Origin: an uncultured bacterium
Lineage (GTDB): Bacteria; Myxococcota_A; Polyangia; Polyangiales; Houyiibacteriaceae
Assembly (NCBI GenBank): GCA_938024995.1
Contig: CALJDU010000083.1
Location: forward strand, 1 to 49,637
DNA: 49,637 bases
Reading direction: 5' to 3'
Under the pieces are notes generated by a model. It had not been told where the DNA came from and ran no database searches. It saw only the letters and a program-made list of their open reading frames with translations. Each line of letters starts with the position of its first letter. Position 1 is the stretch's first letter. Positions 44,923 to 49,637 of this stretch are shown here, in pieces. A program made the translations under genes and the position numbers.

Positions 44923-46464
44923 CTAGTCATCGGGCCGCCGCGGGCGCACCGGATGTGAGTCACCCGCTGCGCCGTCCATGCGCGAGTCCGCGTCAGTCGC
45001 GCCGTCATCGCGGATCGTCACCACCCGCGTCGAGTCGCCATCAGGCACATCACTCCGTCGCTTTATCGTGACGACTGAACACGCAGGCTCTTGTCGCGGA
45101 GCACCATCCGCATCGCGCACCTCCGGCCAGGACTTCTCGATCCGCCCCACCATCCACGCCTTCGTCATCGCGAGCGCGTCGCGCTGCGCCTCCTCCGTCG
45201 CGCGGTCATCAGCAAACGGCACATACTCCCCGTTCGGATCCACGTACGTCCGGATCAGCCGCCCGCAGCACGACCTATCATCTGCGAGCACTTCATCCTC
45301 GACGCGCTTCTTGTGCGTGCTGAAGGGATACCGCAACGCGTCCCGCCGGCGTCGACCTGACTTGGTCGTCGTCACGCTTCGTTCGGCTTCACGTTCGCCG
45401 TGGCGCGCCTTCCCGTAGGCCGCGCGCTTGAGCTGCAGGTTGCTCACGCACTCGTCATGCGCCCGCGTGGTCGGGTGCCCTTCCTCTTGTCCCTTCGGCG
45501 GCGGCCAACCTGCGTAGGCATAGCGCGGCAGCGTTTGCTCTTTCAGCTCGTGATAGACGCGCTTCGTCTTTGGCTCGCCCCACGGGTGCTGCTGACGAAG
45601 CTTCTTCACGCCGATCGGCGTCCCGATGCGCACGCGCAAGGCTTCTTCCAGTTCACGCTCGAGTCGCGTGACGTCCGCCTTCAACCGCTCGAGATCACCG
45701 CCCCACAGGTGGAGCAGCGCGGGCGGCGGCACGACCGCGATGTCCACAACGTCCGGCTTCTCTTGACTGAAGTACACAGGTGGTCGACGAAAGCGCAGTG
45801 CCGTGCCCCAGTGCTTCGCGCGGATCAGAAACCCGGGGTAACGGTCGATACGGCGAACCAATCCCGCGAGCATCGGGTTCATTACGCAATACAAGTGACG
45901 ACTGAGCGCGGCCTCGGCGTTGACCAAGATCATGTCGTGCGGATCGCGCGCGTCCCAGATGTTCGGGAACGCCTCGATGCGCCCACGCCGCATCAACCCA
46001 GGTAACGCCTTCCCGACTTCGCCATGCAGCGCCTTCTTAAACGGCCCACAGTGTCCGTAGCCCATCGACGTGATCAGGTGCTGGTGGTTCGGCATGAGAA
46101 CGCCTCCGCAGAGTCGCGTCTGGCTCCACTCGTTCGGTACGTCCGTCTCGCCCCGCTCCTTTGCGGCCGCCCGCTCTCGCGCCTCACGCGACCCGTCGTG
46201 TTCGAGGAGCGCGAGCCCCAGAGCGTAACCGTAGAGCTCATGCGCATCGAACGTCACCGACGTCTTCGGACCGCATGTGAACCGGTTCTTCACGCGGCAC
46301 TCGCTCGCCGCATCTTTCATGCACGCGCCTTCGCGTCGACCGAAAGTGAGGCACTTGATGTTCGCGCAGACGCGCCCGTTGTAGAGCGGGTCGCGACGTA
46401 CCGAGAACGTGTACGGACGCAGCGAGAACGCGAACTTACGCATCGTCACGCGACGCGTCGTCAT
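44923..46464 (-). CDS. REP-associated-type (Y1, HUH) transposase with long C-terminal extension
   Basis: 513 residues from ATG 46464; GTG 46527 and ATG 46443 also possible. Family marks: MPNHQHLITSM (HxH of the HUH motif) and HLYCVMNPMLAGLVRR (the Tyr and NP..AGLV region of RAYT proteins). A cluster of five Cys precedes it (near 30-70). RAYTs are usually 150-300 residues; here about 280 extra charged residues follow with coiled-coil propensity. It lies within 200 bases of the GCGCGCTGCTCGG palindromic cluster. Single-copy, so domesticated or recently mobile, cannot tell. Confidence 0.75.
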   Translation of the reverse strand: MTTRRVTMRKFAFSLRPYTFSVRRDPLYNGRVCANIKCLTFGRREGACMKDAASECRVKNRFTCGPKTSVTFDAHELYGYALGLALLEHDGSREARERAAAKERGETDVPNEWSQTRLCGGVLMPNHQHLITSMGYGHCGPFKKALHGEVGKALPGLMRRGRIEAFPNIWDARDPHDMILVNAEAALSRHLYCVMNPMLAGLVRRIDRYPGFLIRAKHWGTALRFRRPPVYFSQEKPDVVDIAVVPPPALLHLWGGDLERLKADVTRLERELEEALRVRIGTPIGVKKLRQQHPWGEPKTKRVYHELKEQTLPRYAYAGWPPPKGQEEGHPTTRAHDECVSNLQLKRAAYGKARHGEREAERSVTTTKSGRRRRDALRYPFSTHKKRVEDEVLADDRSCCGRLIRTYVDPNGEYVPFADDRATEEAQRDALAMTKAWMVGRIEKSWPEVRDADGAPRQEPACSVVTIKRRSDVPDGDSTRVVTIRDDGATDADSRMDGAAGDSHPVRPRRPDD

Positions 46465-46657
46465 CACCGTCGCGCCAGGAACATCAATCCGCAATGCGTG
46501 AGCCACGCCAGGCAGAGAGCAAGCCACATGCCGCGTTCGGCGCTCGGAATTCCAACAGGTTCGCTCAGTGAATCGGCGGAATCGTTGGCGCTCCGCCGGC
46601 GGCCGCCAGCCACAAAGCGAAACGGCCAGCCGGCTAACGCCTAACTGACCGTTTTCA

Positions 46658-46702
46658 TGGAGCGGGAGACCAGGATCGAACTGGCGACATCCTGCTTGGG
46701 AA
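46658..46702 (-). tRNA. 3' half of tRNA-Gly(CCC), probable attachment site
   Basis: On the minus strand this reads CTTCCCAAGCAGG... (the anticodon loop of tRNA-Gly CCC), then T arm GCCAGTTCGATCCTGGT, acceptor CTCCCGC, T and CCA. The 5' half is absent: the bases before it do not complement the anticodon stem (CCTGC needed). A truncated tRNA 3' end beside a tyrosine integrase is the classic integration scar. The intact tRNA gene is expected at the other end of the element. Confidence 0.8.
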
Positions 46703-46811
46703 GTGAGTTTAACGTGTCATCGCGTGTCCACTCATGTCGTCTTACGTCAATGATTACGAGCTCCACGCGTTGACACGAGATGCCATCGAAACACTCTGTA
46801 AGTCGGATTGA

Positions 46812-46831
46812 GGGGACCATTTTGGGGACCA
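46812..46831. repeat. GGGGACCA direct repeat before the integrase
   Basis: GGGGACCA at 46812 and 46824, twelve bases apart, just before the integrase start. Possibly an arm-type integrase-binding site; position is the only evidence. The rest of 46530-46845 holds no gene. Confidence 0.4.
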
Positions 46832-46844
46832 CGCGGAGACCGAC

Positions 46845-48215
46845 ATGCCGAAGAAACGTACGCGCCGAATTCGTTCACCCCATCCAGGCGTGAAGCTCAA
46901 GAAGCGCACCCTGGCGAACGGTAAGGCGTCCTGGCGCGCGCACTACTACGATCCCGACGAGGACCGCGAACGGGCTGTCACACTCAAGGCCACAACTGCG
47001 GAGGGACGGCGAAGGTGGGCTATCACAAAGTCGCGACAGCTTGCTCGCATCCGAGACGACCGGCGCGCCGGAATCGAGGCACCCCAAGTAGGCCCAGGAA
47101 TCGACGACGCGATCGACGACTATCTAAAGCAAACGCGAGAGCACCTGCGGCCGCGCACGGCGGAGAGCTACACCGCGTCCGTCGGCCGCTTCAAAGCATG
47201 GGTAGTACGGCAGAAGTCGATCAAACGGACGAGCGACCTCGGTCCAGCGCATCTTGGACAGCTTCGTGAGCATCTTGAACGCTTACCTCGCAACTCGAAG
47301 AGAGGCGGCAAACGCCGCGGCGAGAAAACTACCAAGTACCGAAGCAAGACGTCGGTGAACGCGGAGCTCCGCGCTATCAAAACCATGCTGGGCAAGTGGC
47401 GCGCAAAGGGCTACCTCCCGCACCTCTCGCGCGACGACATCTCAGATCGGCTCAAGGCGTTCAGGGTTCCGAAGCAGACTCCGGAGTACCTCAAGCAACG
47501 CGAGCTCACTCGATTGTTCGACGCGGTGCTCGTGCACGACGCGGTCTGCTTCCGCGAGACGCGTGCCGAACATGTTGGACCAGGTCCGCGGGGCGTCACG
47601 CCGCGCCACCCGCCGATGGCGGCGTTCACTGCCTTTCTGCTGCTCACAGGATGCCGTCGCAACGAAGCGCTCACCCTGCGGTGGGACGACCTCGATCTTG
47701 ATATCCGAGATCGCGATGGGAACAAGGCGGGCGAGATCGTTTTGCGGAAGGACAATGTCAAAACGGGAGCAGGCCGCTCCATCACCCTCGAAGTATCCCC
47801 AGCGCTCCGGCGCCTCTTGATGACGATGAAGCTCCGCGCCGACGGCCCGTTCGTCTTTGGAAGCAAGCGCCGCTACACCGAAGCCTTGGTCCAAAACGCG
47901 CGTGAACGGATTATTGATAAACACGAAGCGCCTGCGTTCACCTGGAAGCTCCTTCGAAGCACCTGCGCGACGTACCTCACGAACGCGACTGGCATCTTCG
48001 GTGCGGCGACGACGTTTCACTCGGCGAAGCAGCTGGGACATAGCGTGACGGTCGCCGAGAAGCACTACCTCGGCGTTCACCGCGGCATTTCGCGAGACGC
48101 GCGAACGCTTGAGGCCGCGATGGAGATCGAGGATCGCGTCGAACGCGTTATCAAGAGTCTAGCCACTCACGCCGGACCGGTTCGGCTGGCGAGCGTTACG
48201 GCGATTCGCCGCTGA
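46845..48215 (+). CDS. Tyrosine recombinase/integrase
   Basis: 456 residues. GGAG seven bases upstream supports ATG 46845. N-terminal DNA-binding region (about 20-75), SAM-like core-binding domain (about 88-190), catalytic domain from about 245: Arg271 in TGCRRNEAL, KLLR (Lys368, Arg371) at the box II position where HxLRH is usual, and LGHSVTVAEKHYLG with His and nucleophile Tyr408. Length and architecture fit phage/ICE-type integrases that target tRNA genes; the truncated tRNA-Gly sits 143 bases upstream. Confidence 0.9.
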   Translation: MPKKRTRRIRSPHPGVKLKKRTLANGKASWRAHYYDPDEDRERAVTLKATTAEGRRRWAITKSRQLARIRDDRRAGIEAPQVGPGIDDAIDDYLKQTREHLRPRTAESYTASVGRFKAWVVRQKSIKRTSDLGPAHLGQLREHLERLPRNSKRGGKRRGEKTTKYRSKTSVNAELRAIKTMLGKWRAKGYLPHLSRDDISDRLKAFRVPKQTPEYLKQRELTRLFDAVLVHDAVCFRETRAEHVGPGPRGVTPRHPPMAAFTAFLLLTGCRRNEALTLRWDDLDLDIRDRDGNKAGEIVLRKDNVKTGAGRSITLEVSPALRRLLMTMKLRADGPFVFGSKRRYTEALVQNARERIIDKHEAPAFTWKLLRSTCATYLTNATGIFGAATTFHSAKQLGHSVTVAEKHYLGVHRGISRDARTLEAAMEIEDRVERVIKSLATHAGPVRLASVTAIRR

Positions 48216-48388
48216 GTACTCCCTGCGTTGCGGTCAACGGACATCTCGCGACGCACCAGCCGGGCATCTGCATAGTAAATGAGCACGTCCGCATAGCGTT
48301 CTGCATTGCTAAACGTCCCTCCACTGGCGATATCGCGTTTATCAGCAAACGATCGAGTTCGTGCCCACTACTGAGCTCGTCCCGATGC

Positions 48389-49354
48389 CTACTCCGATGC
48401 TTCGGAGATCGTCAGGATGGTTGTGATCGTTCGTCGTCTCACCGCTTCGACTCCGTGACCAATTTGCACGATTGTGGCCAACAGCGAGACACGGAGCGAG
48501 CTGCTCGGGGTCCAGCTAGCTTCGACTCCTGCCATGGAGACCAGTCGAGAAGTACGCGGGGATGCTCGCTCCTCCATCACAGCTGACCCAAGAACGGAGG
48601 ACACGACACCACTCACAACGACGAACGTCCCATCCTCACGATACGGCTCTGAAACACCCATCGTCATCGAGCAGACGCGGCGCCCGCAGAGCGCGAACAT
48701 GACCTTGCGGAACGGAGTCACCGACTGGTACGCGAAGATCGGCGGACCCACGTCGACGATTGGAAGCGCATCTACAGGAAGACCGTCGCAGAGGCGCAAG
48801 TCCGCGCCTGTTTCACGACTTGGCGCCCAACGTCCGCCAAGTCGCCGGCAAACGGCGCGTGCCTGTCGCGGCGATTGCCCCAGCGCGAACCCGCCCAAAC
48901 TCGGTGACCACGTTTCTGCATCAGACCTGACGCTCAGAATCTCGAGGTCGGCTGCTCGATCCGAATTGAGGGTTGGCACAGCGTGCACGTCTGCGTCCGG
49001 AACTCGTGCGGCCGTTGGCGTTGGGGCGTTTGGCTCATGTGCCTGAACTGTCGAGTCGGCACCTGAGAGCGGTGGTTCGCGCGCTGTCTCTAGCGCGAGA
49101 GCCGCGAGGTCCGCGTCTTCAATCCCGCCTACAGGTTCTGATATCCGCGGTGGGTCCTCTGAGTTCGTCCCGGGCGACTCCGTCCCCGGTGACTCCGACG
49201 GAGAAGAACTCGGCGGTGGTGACCTCCGCGTGGCGGGGCGGACGGGCGGCCACCTCCATTCCGCCAACGACTCGCGCTGTGAAGGCTGCGATGGCCCGCA
49301 ACCGACAACCAGTGCTGCGACTGCGACGAATACCGAACTCTTAATAACACACAT
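48389..49354 (-). CDS. Lipoprotein of unknown function
   Basis: 321 residues. Lipobox VVGC|GP near residue 19, then a Pro/Ser/Glu-rich disordered region (to about 140) and a C-terminal folded part with four Cys (RAVCRRLGGRW; LCGRRVCSMTMG), which may be disulphide-bonded. It belongs to the presumed integrated element; it converges with the integrase (173 bases, no gene between). Confidence 0.75.
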   Translation of the reverse strand: MCVIKSSVFVAVAALVVGCGPSQPSQRESLAEWRWPPVRPATRRSPPPSSSPSESPGTESPGTNSEDPPRISEPVGGIEDADLAALALETAREPPLSGADSTVQAHEPNAPTPTAARVPDADVHAVPTLNSDRAADLEILSVRSDAETWSPSLGGFALGQSPRQARAVCRRLGGRWAPSRETGADLRLCDGLPVDALPIVDVGPPIFAYQSVTPFRKVMFALCGRRVCSMTMGVSEPYREDGTFVVVSGVVSSVLGSAVMEERASPRTSRLVSMAGVEASWTPSSSLRVSLLATIVQIGHGVEAVRRRTITTILTISEASE

Positions 49355-49401
49355 TATCGTGAGTATTACGTTATCACATATCTCGCTACGCGTTCCCTCG
49401 C

Positions 49402-49637
49402 GTGGACGTCCAAGTAAACCGCTTCATCGGCTACATCGCTGCGAATGTGCGGCGACTGCGGGAGCGAGCTGGCATGACGCAGGAGGAGCTCGCCGAGGCA
49501 TCGGATCTCGCGTGGACCTATGTCCAGCGTATCGAGCAGGGGCGCGCCAACCCCAGTGTGAGGATCATCGTCCAGCTCGCGACCGCGCTGAAGACCACCC
49601 CTCAGCGGCTCTTTCGCAAGACGACACCTGTGGTGCG
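49402..49637 (+). CDS. XRE-family DNA-binding protein, cut by window end
   Basis: The frame from GTG 49402 is open to the last base. Translation gives VRRLRERAGMTQEELAEAS then YVQRIEQGRANPSV, a full helix-turn-helix of the Cro/C1 type, then LATALKTTPQRLF. It is likely the element's regulator or the start of a longer protein. It diverges from the lipoprotein gene (47-base gap). Confidence 0.85.
   Translation, partial: MDVQVNRFIGYIAANVRRLRERAGMTQEELAEASDLAWTYVQRIEQGRANPSVRIIVQLATALKTTPQRLFRKTTPVV

Noticed and set aside
44753..44926. 57-codon plus-strand frame after the repeat cluster
   Set aside because: No ribosome-binding site at proper distance, Arg-rich random-looking product, end overlaps the transposase gene.

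Overview
The window looks like chromosomal DNA from a high-GC, Gram-negative, predatory-type or soil deltaproteobacterium (Myxococcota, probably the Polyangiales/Sandaracinaceae side). The evidence is a MYXO-CTERM surface anchor with Myxococcus-type Cys-rich repeats and thrombospondin-3 Asp repeats, two large Ser/Thr kinases, many lipoproteins, a TonB-dependent receptor and strong G/C third-position use. The taxonomic call is inference; no complete rRNA or tRNA gene is present.

Layout. 1-4.4 kb: terminator and a giant cell-surface protein. 4.5-7.2 kb: TetR regulator coupled to an acyl-CoA dehydrogenase, with a perfect palindromic operator candidate before the regulator. 7.3-11.7 kb: housekeeping genes (lepB, miaE, tsaB, a radical SAM protein). 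11.8-18.0 kb: a tightly overlapping run of lipoproteins (beta-propeller-like, a duplicated di-haem cytochrome, DUF192, Cys-rich) ending in a TonB-dependent receptor. 18.0-27.7 kb: thioesterase, SLC13 transporter, a sigma-factor-like/kinase fusion, a PEGA-like membrane protein and an L,D-transpeptidase lipoprotein.

27.76-30.3 kb has no credible gene. It is lower in GC and pyrimidine-rich on the + strand, full of short repeats and hairpins, and closes with a good intrinsic terminator on the - strand. It is the best candidate here for something undescribed: a very long non-coding RNA.

30.4-43.7 kb: PilZ, a metal-binding receptor, patatin, pdxH, a TPR-kinase with a second degenerate kinase domain, rnc with an M15-like peptidase, an NlpC/P60-like hydrolase, and a Spy/CpxP-like protein with its OmpR-type two-component system, preceded by an 11-bp-periodic direct repeat.

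43.9-49.6 kb is accessory: a frameshifted lipoprotein, a palindromic GC-rich repeat cluster beside a REP-type (Y1/HUH) transposase, then a 3' half of a tRNA-Gly(CCC) gene next to a tyrosine integrase. The tRNA fragment is the likely attachment site of an integrated element that continues off the right edge with a lipoprotein and an XRE regulator.
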